From Loxodes magnus (taxonomy: Eukaryota; Ciliophora; Karyorelictea; Loxodida; Loxodidae), in contig CAMPDV010000127.1 in assembly GCA_946699065.1 (NCBI GenBank), positions 124,001-188,000 of the forward strand: DNA of 64,000 bases. The letters are read 5' to 3'. A program made the position numbers and the translations under genes. Positions 1 to 11,769 of the stretch are shown one piece after another. The notes beneath the pieces are model-generated. The model ran no database searches. It was not told the DNA's origin and saw nothing but the letters and a program-made list of their open reading frames with translations. Each line of letters begins with the position of its first letter. Position 1 is the stretch's first letter.

Positions 1-997
1 TGCTATAGAAGATATTGAATTTGTATGCCCTTACAAAGTCTATATACACTCACCCTTATCAAAGTTCCATATCTTGATTGTTTTATCGTAAGATCCAGAA
101 AATATAACACTTGAATCAACACTTAGCTGAATACTTGATACAGAACTTGAGTGACCTTGTAGAGTACGAATACACTTACCAGAAGAGAAGTCCCATATCT
201 TTATAGTCCTGTCACTAGAGCCAGATATGAAATATCTATTATCCTTAGACATTATTACCGATCTAACTGAATTTGAATGCCCAGTAAGAGTTCGCACAGT
301 CTGACCAGTCTAGAAATCCCAAATCTTTATAGTTTTATCCCAAGATCCCGATATAATATATCTAGAGTCATAGGAGATTACTACCGAATAAACTGTATTA
401 GTATGCCCAGTTAATGTTCTTTGAAGAGCACCATTGGGGAAATTTCAGATCTTTATGGTGTTGTCAGCAGATCCTGATACAATATAGTTAGATTCCGGGG
501 AGATCACTACCGAGTAAATTGAAGAAGTATGTCCTGTTAAAGTTCTTAGGAGAGAACCAGTCTATGAATTTCAGATCTTTATGGTTTTGTCATCAGATCC
601 TGATACAATATAGTTAGAGTCCGGGGAGATTACTACCGATAAAACAAATGAAGTATGTCCTGTTATAGTTCTTTGGAGAATACCTGTCTGGAAATTCCAG
701 ATCTTTATCGAATTTTCAGGATATCCTGAAACTGATACAATTTAGTTTAGATCCCTTGATATGGTGACAGAGAAAACACTTGAAAAGTGACCAGTAAGGA
801 TTTGATCTAAAAAATATTAAAGAAATACCTTTACTTTGGTCATAACTGATCTTGTTTATTAGCTTTTAGTAGCATAAGTTGGGCAGAATTTCATACTTAA
901 AATGAAGTAGAGATATTTTCCCTAAAATGTGGCTTCTCGCTCTTAAGATTTTTCTTAAAAAAATACATTTAATGAATTGCTTTTCTTTTTTCTCCAT
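1..997 (-). CDS. WD40 beta-propeller protein, copy A (3' end outside window)
   Basis: Read with TAA/TAG = Gln and TGA = Trp. It starts at the ATG complementary to 995-997, runs 56 codons, is interrupted by a 22-nt intron (807-828), and continues as WD40 blades of about 42 residues, each with a GH dipeptide and an IKIW ending. Blades 1-6 and the start of blade 7 are present; the window edge removes the rest. The N-terminal exon (MEKKEKQF...) is shared by all five copies. Trp of IKIW is TGG in some blades and TGA in others (complements of TTTCAGATCTTTA near 440 and 565). Copy C is nearly identical. Such propellers are protein-interaction scaffolds; the partner is unknown. Blades 1-5 are almost repeats of one another, unlike housekeeping propellers. 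Confidence 0.85.
807..828 (-). other. 22-nt spliceosomal intron in WD40 copy A
   Basis: GTATTTC...TTTTAG joins two reading frames: without removal the WD40 blades are out of frame with the N-terminal ATG. The same intron occurs at the same place in copies B-E. Confidence 0.75.
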
Positions 998-2345
998 TTT
1001 AATTTTTATAGCTTACTTCAATAACTATTTAATTAAAATAACTTCACTTAATAATTTTCCTTACTCAATTTCAATATAATTAAACAATTAAATTATTTAT
1101 TAAGCATACTTATAAATATCTTATTTCTAAAACATTGATTTTTCTATTTTTGTCTTAAAACAAGGCAAGTTATAAAACTAATAGTGTACATACTTTTACA
1201 ATTTTAATTATTTTATATCTTTTTACTTTTAAATAAAAGGATAGATTATTATATCAAAAATTTATAACGAATATTTATATCCTTAATACAATAACTTTAA
1301 TATGCATTTATTAGTTACTACTTATTTGTGCTTTAAATCAAAGACTCTTAATAAAAAAACCTTATTTCGTTGTAGACCCTTTTAAATCATAAATAAAATA
1401 CTACCCTTTTTTTAAGGCTACTGCTATTAATTATTGTTTTTCACTTACATTTAATCAAAAAAATGATTTCTTTAAGCTATTTACTAATTAAAAAGTAAAT
1501 AAAATAAGTTTCTTATTAATTAGTTTGAATAAATATTAAAAAACATCAAATTACTTAAAACTAAGTATTTTAAGAATTTATAAGATAAACTCTTTTAATT
1601 TCCCACTTTCTTACTACTATTTCATTAAACCTTTTACTTATAAAGGTCTCTCTTATAATAATAAACTAAATTTATTAGCCATATTTAATGTTGATTCTAA
1701 GCAAAAGATATAAAAGTAATAAATATAAGTAGTAGAAAGTAAATATTTAAACTAACTAGAAATGGTGTATCAGTATTTTTAGTTTATAATTATTAAATAG
1801 TAATATTTAATTTTATTATTAAAATAAGCTTTAATATGTTTAATTATGTCTATTAAATACTTAAAATTTTATCCTTTTAGCTTTATTAGTTATTAATTAA
1901 TTTCTCTTTAATTTATAAAGATATTAGATTAGTTATAATTAATACATTTAGTATACTTTCTCTTTTTATAGTAAACTAATATTATATTTGTTATTTATGT
2001 TATTTTTGGAATTATCATTTCTAATTAATAATACCTAAATTATTCTAGATTATTTAAAGATAAAAACTTAATTCTATTATTATATACAAGTCTATATTAT
2101 ATTGCTACCACTATTAATACTCTCTTTCTCAAAATTACTTCTTTGCTATTAAGAAAATTATAACCTTTTAAGATAGAAAACATAATTTTAATGTCTTCTA
2201 TTACTATTTTCTGAATTAATAGAAAGAGTAAACTTAACATAATATGTTTCTTTGTAATAAGTATGAGATAATATAAGTATTAGATAATATAAGTATTAGA
2301 TTAGCTAGTATAAGCTATTTAAATCTAATCTAATAGATTATTATT
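998..2345 (-). repeat. Upstream block of WD40 unit, copy A
   Basis: About 1.35 kb of A+T-rich sequence upstream of copy A, present in near-identical form upstream of C (25068-26420) and inverted upstream of B (10480-11769) and D. It probably holds the promoter and leader, but no motif can be singled out. Near 2270-2310 there is a short tandem repeat with the unit ATTAGATAATATAAGT, also seen in copy C. Confidence 0.75.
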
Positions 2346-2429
2346 TACTTTTATAAATTTTATCTACCAAACTTTGAACTAATACATATATATGAGGCAG
2401 TTACAAATTTGATTACTGAATACTTAATC

Positions 2430-2725
2430 AATAAGAAAAACTGAAGTAATAAATAGACTTTATAGTATAAGATTACATTAAAGAAATATTAGAAAAAAGG
2501 AAGAAAAGATGAATTGAAAGAATTTTATCATATTAACAAGTAATTGGCAACATTTTTTGGGGATCTTATGAACATACGTTATTATATAATTAATTAACTA
2601 AACAAAGAAAATAGAAACTAAGCAAGAGGAATTTTATAGAAAAGTTGAATATAATCTAAGATAAGTGAAAAAAAGATTAATGGATAGTGAAAATGAATTA
2701 GGAACTCAATTTTAGCGTAACAAAA
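2430..2725 (+). pseudogene. LINE ORF2 C-terminal relic
   Basis: Under the TAR = Gln, TGA = Trp code this strand reads DYIKEILEKRKKRWIERILS and continues with QQVIGNIFWGSYEH. The first part closely matches the C-terminal segment of L4 ORF2 (DYIKDILEKRKIG, near 55940-55990). No reverse transcriptase lies upstream: the WD40 upstream block is directly adjacent. A 5'-truncated LINE copy is the simplest reading. The same relic is in the duplicate at 26490-26782. Confidence 0.5.
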
Positions 2726-4549
2726 TTTTAAATTAATTAATTATATATATTATGCTTAATTAAAAGCCAAGTATAAGCTAAAATTATATCTTATTTAAAT
2801 CACTAATCTTTATTTAAATTTTATTAGATTGCATTATCTCATTTCTATTAATCAGATGGTCACATCAATTACCATTATAAAATCAATCAACTAAACTAAA
2901 ATTAAGTCTCTAAAAACTAAAAGCAGCTATCTTATAAAATAGCTATGGATTAAACCTTTCAAAAATTACTTATTTATACTAAATTTATTATCTCTCTTAA
3001 TATTAAGCCTTTAGCTTTAACTTACTTTACATCTCTTAACTAAAACTAAAATTTATTCTATTAATAAGCTATTTTACTTTATCAAATTAAGGATCACATT
3101 TTTAATCATTCTAGATGTTGCTGTTAACCAATAAAATTAAAGCTAGTTAAACATTATTCAAGAAAAGGATAACAGTGATAATATGATTAAAAGCTAATGA
3201 AAATTTATAATCTAATAAAATAAGAACTTCATTAAATCAACCAAAATAAATTAAACCTAGAAAATTTATAACTAAGTAAATTATATTTAAGTTAAAGCTG
3301 GAATTTTAGATTGCAATTTTGATGAAAATTACCTTCAAAAGCTGAAAAAGTGTATGAAATAGCTATTGCATAAAACAATTTTAGGAAAGATAAATAGATT
3401 AAAACAAAAGATAAAATGAGAGAAACAACAATAATAAAAAGAAAATTTAAGAAAAAAAATTAAGATACTATAAAATTAAAAGAAGGCCTAAATCTATTGA
3501 TAAAGTTATTCTGTGTAATTTTTCTGCTAGATATCAGCGCTAAAAGAAAAAGAAATATAATGCATGCTGAATATAAACGTAACTATGAATAGAAAACTAG
3601 AAAAAAAGTTGAATAACCATAAATTCAAGCAGTACTTGTTTCTAATGAGTAGAATTAACATTCGATATATCACTGTAGAAATTCGAACAAAACTTAAAAG
3701 AACAAGAATTAGATCTCTAATTGCGATTTATAAGGATGTTATGATAATTTTGAGTGCGTGCTTTGGCTTATTTAATCCTTTAGAGTTTTTTCAAACCTAA
3801 ATTTTAATTTATTTTTTGCCTTTATTCAAAATTAATTGCATATTTTTTTATTTCTTAGTGTTTCTCAATTAAATTTATACATTTTCATAGCTGTTCTATT
3901 TCTTAACTTTATAATTTTTGCATTAAAAAATTCCAACAGCTGAGAAATATAATATCTAAGAATAAATCTTAGGATATTAATCTGAATATCAATGAAGACT
4001 AATTTATATAAGCAGACTATTATCATTTAGTACCTATAGGTATTAGCTTATTTTCTTAAATTTCTTTAATAATTCATCTTCCTCTGATTTATTATAAATT
4101 TTACATTCATCATTAAAACTTTCTTCAATTGATGAACTAATTAGTCTTATTATCTTACCAATTAAGATTCTAATTAGCTTTATGCTTCTAATTTTTCTAA
4201 ATTTACAAATACTTACTCTTTTATTATTTTAAGCCTCTTGCAATATAGATTGTCTTTCATATTATTACACTTTTTATACAGTTCCGTCTTTTATAAATTT
4301 TACTTCTCATCTAATCTCCAATGAGATATTTCTATAGTAATGTTTAGCTGTATAGGTAAATATTCATGCTAATTATTTTTATAATTGGAGTCTTGGACTA
4401 TCTATGTTCTGTTTACTTAAAAAGCTTAAATTACTTTATTAATTTTTAATAATTTAAGACTTCACTGTAATGAAGGGTTATTAATGAACTCTTTTCTTGG
4501 CTCTATTTTAATAAATAAACACTTACATTTTTTAATTTTAGATTAAATT
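2726..4549. other. No confident gene; weak coding-like stretches
   Basis: A+T-rich sequence repeated at about 26783-28607. It includes an ATG-initiated frame at 3564-3800 (78 codons to TAA, if TAA were a stop). All three plus-strand frames are open under the local code, and I could not choose a coding frame. A stretch near 3310-3420 reads as a Lys/Gln-rich potential coiled coil (DCNFDENYLQKLKKCMKQLL). Confidence 0.4.
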
Positions 4550-6330
4550 TATTAAAAAGAAGAAAAAGAATTAATCCTTAATTTATTGAAGCAAGTAAAT
4601 CATTATCAACTTAATAAATCTTACTAAGCGATTTTAATAGCTCTAGAGATTAAATGTCATTATAAATCAGTTATAGAATCAGTAAAACCTACCATTTTAT
4701 GAAACTATTTGTAAGCATGTAGTGAACAGTTAACTTGCAAGATTGAGGAAGAGATTTAATTCTTAATGGAATAATATAAACATTAGAAGTAACAAGTGAA
4801 GACTATGATGAGAACACTTTAATATCACTAATATATATAATTATAACTTAATTTAATACAACTTAAAGGTGTAAATTTCAAGCTCCACTGAAAATTCTTA
4901 AATGGTATCATGCTGAAATAACGATTCTTAAAAATACTAGGACTAACTTAAAGAGACAATTTTTAAGCTGAAAAGAAGATTTCAAATAAGATGTTTAAAA
5001 GGATTGAAGTTAATTAAAGAGTTTATCTGAAAATTGTAGTTTAAATTCAAGGATTTTATAGAAGTCAATTCTCCATTGGCCTGAACATCAAGAACTCCAA
5101 AAAGCAAAAATAACTAAAGAGAATAGAAGCGGAAAAAGAAGAGTTTAGGAACACATTGTAGATATGAAATAATGATTTAAGCCTTTAAGTGAACTTGATT
5201 TATCTAATACCTTTAACATTTATTGAATTATTTAGAATAAGAACATTAGTTTGCTTGGCTATCTTTTAATAATATTTAAATTTTAATCTTTTAGTATAAA
5301 GCATTAGAGCAAAATCATAGTATCATCTTATCTAAAAATAAGGAATGAATTAAAATAATAATAATAAGACTCAAGTTTAGATAAAGGAAATTAGTATAAT
5401 TTTAAGAGAAAAGAGAATAATAATATTAGAAGACTTCTTAACTAAAAGTATTTCTATTAATAAATATATTAAATTGAATATCTTTAATTTAATATAAATC
5501 TTCATTAAATAAAAGAAAGATTCTTATTTCATTTAAATTAAAGAAATAAATAAATTAACTGGGAACAATAAATGTTTTATTACCTTCTAAACTTCACTAA
5601 AATCTTAACTCCATCTAAACTGACTGAAAAATTATCCCAAAATAAGGATTTGAGACTTAGCAAGTAAATAAGAATAACAATTATAATTTGCAAATTAGAA
5701 ATTTTAACTCATAAATCAAAAAGAAATTAATAGACATCAAAATAAAATCTTTTGACTTTAAGGCTTTATGAAGCTATTGGAAATTATTTCTATTTGAAAA
5801 AGAAAAGGGATTAATTAGGTAGAATAAGAGTAAAAAACTACAAAAATACCTGCTAAAAATAAAATCTAAGAAGTATAAAATAAAAAAATAGGAAATATTA
5901 TAATCAGTTTTAATTATGAATTGAGGATTCAGAAAAATCTTCACAAAATAAAGAAATACCTCATTAATTCATTACAAAAGTGGCAAAAAATAGATAAAGT
6001 AAGATAATTAAAGACCATTGAATGAGTTACAGCCTTCAGTTCAATAAATGGGAAGTGAAAAATATAATTTAGAGAAAGATCTTTAATATAGAGAATAAGA
6101 ACAGCTTAGGAAATAAGACTCAAATAAAAAGTATCTATAAATCAAAATCAATCTAGAAAGCTAATTTTTATTTTGTCTAGTAAATTTTTTGTTAGCATGT
6201 TCTGATAGAAAGGGACTGAGGGTTTTTAACAATGATTTCACAAAATTATTAAAGATATCTTAAGCTAAATTAGGAGATTATAAAACTAGCCTTTGAATTT
6301 TGCAGAGAGATAGAGAATTAAAAATAAATG
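4550..6330 (+). CDS. Possible hypothetical protein gene (boundaries uncertain)
   Basis: One frame from about 4565 to at least 6130 reads as protein under the alternative code, with mixed hydrophobic and charged composition (for example KELILNLLKQVNHYQLNKSY, then later KNYPKIRIWDLASK and IDKVRQLKTIEWVTAFSS). No family is recognised. Comparison with the duplicate at 28608-30330 is ambiguous. Two indels near 5925 and 5965 compensate each other, as expected for coding sequence, but single-nt differences near 5294 and 5745 are not compensated. At most one copy can be intact, and the region may be a decayed gene or non-coding. No start codon was fixed. Confidence 0.3.
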
Positions 6331-6529
6331 ACATAATACAAGTCTTTAAGTTAACTATATTTAAATTATTATTCTTAGTATTCTTTAAAATATAAACTAT
6401 ATTAATAATAAAGAAGCACTAACTAATATAAAGATATTAATGCTTTTAATTATAAGGAAATGTCTATAGCTAAAATAATAAAGTATTATAAACTAAATAA
6501 AGGAAATTATAATATAAATTAAAGTTAAA

Positions 6530-6846
6530 AAGAATTAATTAATTTCAACTTAAAAAGTTTTTGGACCGGAAACTCCTTTCCGATTGCACGACCCGACGCT
6601 CTCTTTTTATGGAATAACGGGGATATCCTGTTGTGCTCCAGGCACAGCTGCTAGGGAACTCCATCTCTATGAGCAGCCAGGCTTCAAGCCCCTACCAAGA
6701 GCGGATAATCTCAAAGACAGTGTTCCCTTCAGAAAATGACTCTGACCAGGGACTTTCTCAGCGACAGGAAAGGAACTTGATCCTAGTCATAAAACCAGAA
6801 AGTGTTGTCACGAAGGTCATTCTCAGCTCCCACCATCTTTTCAATT
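6530..6846 (+). mobile_element. GC-rich structured mobile element, copy 1
   Basis: About 317 bp, strikingly GC-rich against its surroundings, flanked by a 12-bp direct repeat ATTAAAGTTAAA (6518-6529 and 6847-6858). The start is A+T-rich (AATTAATTTCAACTT), then a GC-rich body with hairpins CGGAAA-CTCC-TTTCCG (about 6567-6582), TGTGC-TCCAG-GCACA, and a longer helix GCTGCT/AGCAGC, ending CACCATCTTTTCAATT. Nearly identical to copy 2 at 46652 and related to copy 3 at 9936, where helix sequences differ but pairing is kept. A 72-codon open frame inside it is not convincing as protein because helices, not codons, are conserved. Structure plus short target duplications suggest a SINE-like retroposed RNA. 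The parent RNA was not recognised. Confidence 0.75.
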
Positions 6847-6859
6847 ATTAAAGTTAAAG

Positions 6860-7399
6860 ATAATAGCATTAGTAAGCTTATATAAGTAATTTAACTAAGG
6901 GTATATAACTAATATTAAGAAGCTTAGTATTTTAAAAGTAACTAATAAATTAATTATTCCTTTCTTAAGTTAATCTTAATCAATAGGTATCTTATACTAT
7001 TACTATATATTTATTAGCATTCTATTTATTTTTATTATTAAGCAATATTTCCACTAAAAGAATTAAATGAACTACATTAGCCGAAAATTATCTTAAGCTA
7101 GATTTATAAGCTTAGAATACCAAAAACAAACTTACAACATTAAAACTAGAGTGGCTTATTATTTATAAAGAGCTAAAGTTTTCCTTTAATTTAAGATTAT
7201 TTTTGATATTAACTATATTAGCTTAACTAAATCACTTTAATTATCTTTTAACTTTAACTAAATGCTTTAGATGTAATCTAGCTTAATCACTTTTTTAATT
7301 TTAGTTCATCTTCAAATTTTAAAACCAAATAAAATGGAAAATATTCAGCCTCAACTAAAAAACGCTTATCTATATCAAAAATAAAGAAGAGATGAAAGA
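6860..7399. other. A+T-rich spacer, nothing recognised
   Basis: No repeat shared with other parts of the window, no hairpin of note and no coherent coding frame could be supported here. Confidence 0.4.
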
Positions 7400-8058
7400 T
7401 GAATCTTTCTATTTAAAATAATCAAATTGATAAAAGATTCTTATTCTATAGCACATTTGATTCTTTCGATCGGAAAAAATACTAGGAGGGTTTTATCTAC
7501 GTAAAAAGATCTATAGCTAAAATAGAAAGAAGAAATCAAGAGAAGTCTTTATAGTATCTACTTCTGATTAATCAAGAATGAAATTACCTTTTAATCCTAA
7601 AAATAATATTCTTAAAAGCACGACAATTACAGTATTCAGAGTGTGAAAAGAAATGGATTCTGAACTACCTTTCAATCAAAAATAAGTATGGAAAAAGGGT
7701 GATAAGGTCCGAATATTCTAATCCGAGCAGTACTAGTTCAGTAACTTTAAGTATCTTTAAATAGACATTGGAAAAGAAGATTTTCTTTTTAACAAGTTCG
7801 ATTTCAAGTTTTCTTAATTCCTCCCTAGTGATTCAGCTTAAATAGATTATTTTAACATAAAAATTTTAATTTTTGTTATATCGAATATATATCTCCTTAA
7901 TGATTATTATTCTAAGTTGTTCTATTTTACTAGCTATTACTTATTATTTATTTTTACGCTGCTGCTCAGCTTGTACTGGTAGAAATAGGATTTTAGATAA
8001 GGTTTTTAAGTATTCCAAATTTTTTTTAATTAGAATATTTTATTTGTTTATTAAATAA
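7400..8058 (+). CDS. Possible membrane protein fragment, frame broken
   Basis: Coding-like text appears in successive frames: STFDSFDRKKYQEGFIYVK (about 7450-7505), then REVFIVSTSDQSRMKLPFNP (from about 7540) continuing as KKGDKVRIFQSEQYQFSNFK and IDIGKEDFLFNKFDF. Finally, in another frame, a hydrophobic segment LMIIILSCSILLAITYYLFL followed by RCCSACTGRN and a basic tail ends at TAA 8056-8058. This order suggests an extracellular or luminal part followed by one transmembrane helix and a short cytoplasmic tail. Two frame changes are needed; I found no convincing 19-23-nt intron to explain them, so it may be a pseudogene. No family recognised. Confidence 0.3.
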
Positions 8059-9169
8059 TAACTCTTTATAATTAAAATTAAATTATTAATAATCTTCAAA
8101 GTATTAAATGATAAAAGCAATACAGTTAACTATGTTTAATTAAACATATTTTACTTATTATTATTTTGCTTTATTTATAGTTCTTTGAACAATCTCTTTT
8201 ATTAATTATTATTATAGCTACTTCTTACATTAGCTTCTTTTCATCACTATTTTAATAATCATACTACCATTTTGCTTTTAAGATTTTAAATTAAAAGAGT
8301 CAATAAATAAATTAGTAAGAATATTTATAATTAAGGCTTTTAATGTGAAGAATGTTAAGATAAAGGCTATCTAAAGGCACGTAAAGAAAAAAATTGTTGT
8401 TTAATCTATAACTTGTTCCCAGATATTTGCCTTTCTTTGCTTCTTTCTATTTTTATTTTTATTTATTTCTTTAATTGAAATTAATTCTATTTCATTGAAA
8501 CTGGTTATAAATTACAGAAAGCGCTTCATTTTTAACTAAAAATTTCAAGTTATCTTCTTAATTTTATTTCAAACTTCTAATTATTATCTAATTATTTAGG
8601 TCAGAAAAATGTAAAGCTTCAATTTGTTTTTATATGATCTATAAAAATGTATCCCTAGCTTAAGGCTTATATCTTATATTTGTTATTAACCATTTTAATA
8701 ACTGGACAGATGGCTTTAATCTTTTATAGCTTAGTTGTACTTTAATTTGGACATAGTGCACTTAGAAGCAAATATTTTTCTAAATTCTAAGAGATAATAT
8801 TTATAAACTAGTTTTCGAATATGTAGTAATTTAGATTTCTAATATTAGATAATTCTATTACTCCTATAAAGCTAAATAATCTCTGTGGCTAATAAAATCT
8901 TTGTGCTTAATTACTAGTTAAATTAATAAATTATTAAGATTACTAGACTCAGTTCTTTAATTAAAGATAGCTTAATTCTGTATAATACTTCTTATTTATG
9001 TATCTTAATAAACTAGCAAGATACATTAAACCTTTAAATATACTATATATTTCATTCTAAGCTTTTATTTACAAGAGATTTGCTAATAAGATCATTAAAC
9101 TATTTTAAAAATAAAATTTAGCTTTAATGCTTTTTGTGGTGGTTAATATTTTAGATTTGTTTTAGCTTA
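8059..9169. other. A+T-rich spacer, nothing recognised
   Basis: No shared repeat and no coherent reading frame that I could support on either strand. Confidence 0.35.
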
Positions 9170-9595
9170 GAGATCCTAGGAAAATCAAATAAAGTAATAT
9201 GATCTCAATGAAGAAGAGGGAAGTTAAGCAGATATAGTTCTAAAGGATTAGACTGATAATGTTTTCAAGAGACTAAAGTATGAATGTTGTTGTAATTTTG
9301 GGATTTAAATTTATGCCTATTGAATATTGTAGTGAATGAATCAGCAAATTCAAGTCTAAGATATTGCAAAGTTGGAGAAAAAGATTGCAATTTTTATATT
9401 CCTTAGAATATAAAAAATAAACGCATCTGAAAATTTTTGATTTAAGATAATCAGGAAAATGAAAAACTTAAAGAGTGTGTTCAATTATGCTATTTTGAGA
9501 ATTTAGATCTCAAACTATTGCATGAATATTTCAATCTAAATTTTATAAAAGTCATTGAATATTTTAGTTCTAGAAGGATTTATATATTTTCGTTT
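9170..9595 (+). CDS. Possible hypothetical ORF
   Basis: A single plus-strand frame from about 9172 reads LGKSNKVIWSQWRRGKLSRY and later NESANSSLRYCKVGEKDCNF and DNQENEKLKECVQLCYFENL, a natural-looking residue mix with four Cys. No start or end is defined and no family is recognised. TGA is used as Trp several times. It lies in the spacer between WD40 copies A and B. It may be an exon of a larger decayed gene. Confidence 0.25.
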
Positions 9596-9935
9596 TTTTC
9601 AAAAGGACAATTCTTAGATTTATAAGTTAAAACTAGAAATTTTGGCAACCAATTTGGATATGTACATCTCTCATTTAATCGCAGCTTTTTTATTTATGAC
9701 TTTGATTAATTAAATTTTAGCGTCTTTGTTTTTTTCATTTAGAAGCACTGGAATTCTATAATTATTTAATTCTGTTTTAAAACTTTTGCTATTCTATTTT
9801 ATCAAAAGAAACACTTGTTAAATCATGCTCAATATCAAATCTGTAACTACTTGCAAACTTAAATAAATTTAAATATCAAGCATGCCTTTTTGTTGTAATT
9901 GATTCTTTTAATTTATTCACAAAAAAATTAAAATT

Positions 9936-10247
9936 AATTTTTAATTTTAAACTAAAAGAGTTTTGGACTGCAACTTCTTGCAGTTTAACGACCCCAACAC
10001 TCCCTTCATGGGATAACGGGGATATCCTGTTGCTTTCGAAAAGCAGCTGCCAAGGAGCTCCATCGCTATGGGCAGCCAGGCTTCAAGCCCCTACCAGGAG
10101 TGGATAATCAAAAGGAAGGCGTTCCCTTGCAAAGGTTGATTTTGACCAGGGACTTTCTAGCGACAGGAAAGGAACTTGTTTCTAGCCATAAAACCAGAAA
10201 GTATGATTCAGAAGGTCAATCTCAGCTCCCACCATTTTTTTAATTAT
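9936..10247 (+). mobile_element. GC-rich structured mobile element, copy 3 (divergent)
   Basis: About 312 bp, flanked by a direct repeat CAAAAAAATTAAAATT (9920-9935; right copy at 10248-10264 with one extra A). It is homologous to copy 1, but the helices have changed in concert: CTGCAA/TTGCAG replaces CGGAAA/TTTCCG, TGCTTT/AAAGCA replaces TGTGC/GCACA, and GCTGCC/GGCAGC replaces GCTGCT/AGCAGC. Conserved single-stranded stretches include ATAACGGGGATATCCTG, GGCTTCAAGCCCCTACC and GACCAGGGACTTTCT. Confidence 0.75.
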
Positions 10248-10479
10248 CAAAAAAAATTAAAATTTAGAAGCTATTTCATTCTAGGTTGCAAATGATTCTC
10301 TTGAATCTTTTAATTAATAAACTTCAATTTAAGCTTTAAAACTCTTTTCTTGTAGATTTAATTAGCTTCTCACTTTCATTATGATTATTTAAATCCTTTC
10401 TTATTATTACTAAAGACTGTATACTTTTTAATCTTATGACTAAAGTAAACTAGAATAGGATTTATTGTGGCATTAATTT

Positions 10480-11769
10480 TAGTTTTAAATACTTTATATT
10501 ATCTAATCTAATACTTATATTATCTCATACTTATTACAAAGAAACATATTATGTTAAGTTTACTCTTTCTATTAATTCAGAAAATAGTAATAGAAGACAT
10601 TAAAATTATGTTTTCTATCTTAAAAGGTTATAATTTTCTTAATAGCAAAGAAGTAATTTTGAGAAAGAGAGTATTAATAGTGGTAGCAATATAATATAGA
10701 CTTGTATATAATAATAGAATTAAGTTTTTATCTTTAAATAATCTAGAATAATTTAGGTATTATTAATTAGAAATGATAATTCCAAAAATAACATAAATAA
10801 CAAATATAATATTAGTTTACTATAAAAAGAGAAAGTATACTAAATGTATTAATTATAACTAATCTAATATCTTTATAAATTAAAGAGAAATTAATTAATA
10901 ACTAATAAAGCTAAAAGGATAAAATTTTAAGTATTTAATAGACATAATTAAACATATTAAAGCTTATTTTAATAATAAAATTAAATATTACTATTTAATA
11001 ATTATAAACTAAAAATACTGATACACCATTTCTAGTTAGTTTAAATATTTACTTTCTACTACTTATATTTATTACTTTTATATCTTTTGCTTAGAATCAA
11101 CATTAAATATGGCTAATAAATTTAGTTTATTATTATAAGAGAGACCTTTATAAGTAAAAGGTTTAATGAAATAGTAGTAAGAAAGTGGGAAATTAAAAGA
11201 GTTTATCTTATAAATTCTTAAAATACTTAGTTTTAAGTAATTTGATGTTTTTTAATATTTATTAGAACTAATTAATAAGAAACTTATTTTATTTACTTTT
11301 TAATTAGTAAATAGCTTAAAGAAATCATTTTTTTGATTAAATGTAAGTAAGAATTGTAATATTTTATTTATCATTTAAAATGGCCTACAATGAAATAAGG
11401 TTTTCATATTAAGAGTCTTTGATTTAAAGCACAAATAAGTTGTAATTAAATGCATATTAAAGTTGTTATAATAAGGATATAAATTCATCGTTATAAAACT
11501 TTTGATATAATAAATTATCCTTTCATTTAAAAGTAAAAAGATATAAAATAATTTAAATTGTAAAAGCATGTGCACTATTAGTTTAATATCTGTCTCGTTT
11601 CAAGATAAAAATAGAATTTTCAAATTAATGTTTTAGAAATAAGATATTTATAAGTATGCTTAATAAATAAATAATTTAATTGTTTAATTATATTGAAATT
11701 AAGTCAGGAAAATTATTAAGTGAAGTTATTTTAATTAAATAGTTATTGAAGTAAGTTATAAAAATTAAA
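10480..11769 (+). repeat. Upstream block of WD40 unit, copy B (inverted relative to A)
   Basis: Reverse complement of 998-2300 with small differences; it ends immediately before the ATG of WD40 copy B. Together with A it forms arms of about 2.3 kb around an 8.2 kb spacer. The open frame on the opposite strand at 11375-11575 is a shadow of this conserved non-coding block. Confidence 0.8.

Larger units (their letters stand above)
1..6300. repeat. Segmental duplication, left copy (matches 24071-30340)
   Basis: Base 1 aligns with 24071 and the match runs to about 6300/30340 with only scattered substitutions and 1-nt indels. It spans WD40 A, its upstream block, a LINE tail and the possible gene at 4550-6330. 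The right border is abrupt: 6300 onward and 30340 onward are unrelated. The left border lies outside the window. Confidence 0.9.

Noticed and set aside
3564..3800. 78-codon frame, identical at 27622-27858
   Set aside because: Identity is due to the segmental duplication, and the TAA ending it is a sense codon in this genome, so neither length nor repetition supports a gene.
6633..6851. 72-codon frame repeated at 46750-46968
   Set aside because: It lies in the GC-rich structured element; the third copy keeps helices by paired changes but does not keep this frame.
9936..10247. tRNA-derived SINE (GGCTTCAAGCC looks like a B box)
   Set aside because: The TTC is displaced relative to the B-box consensus and no A box or cloverleaf could be drawn; I left the origin open.
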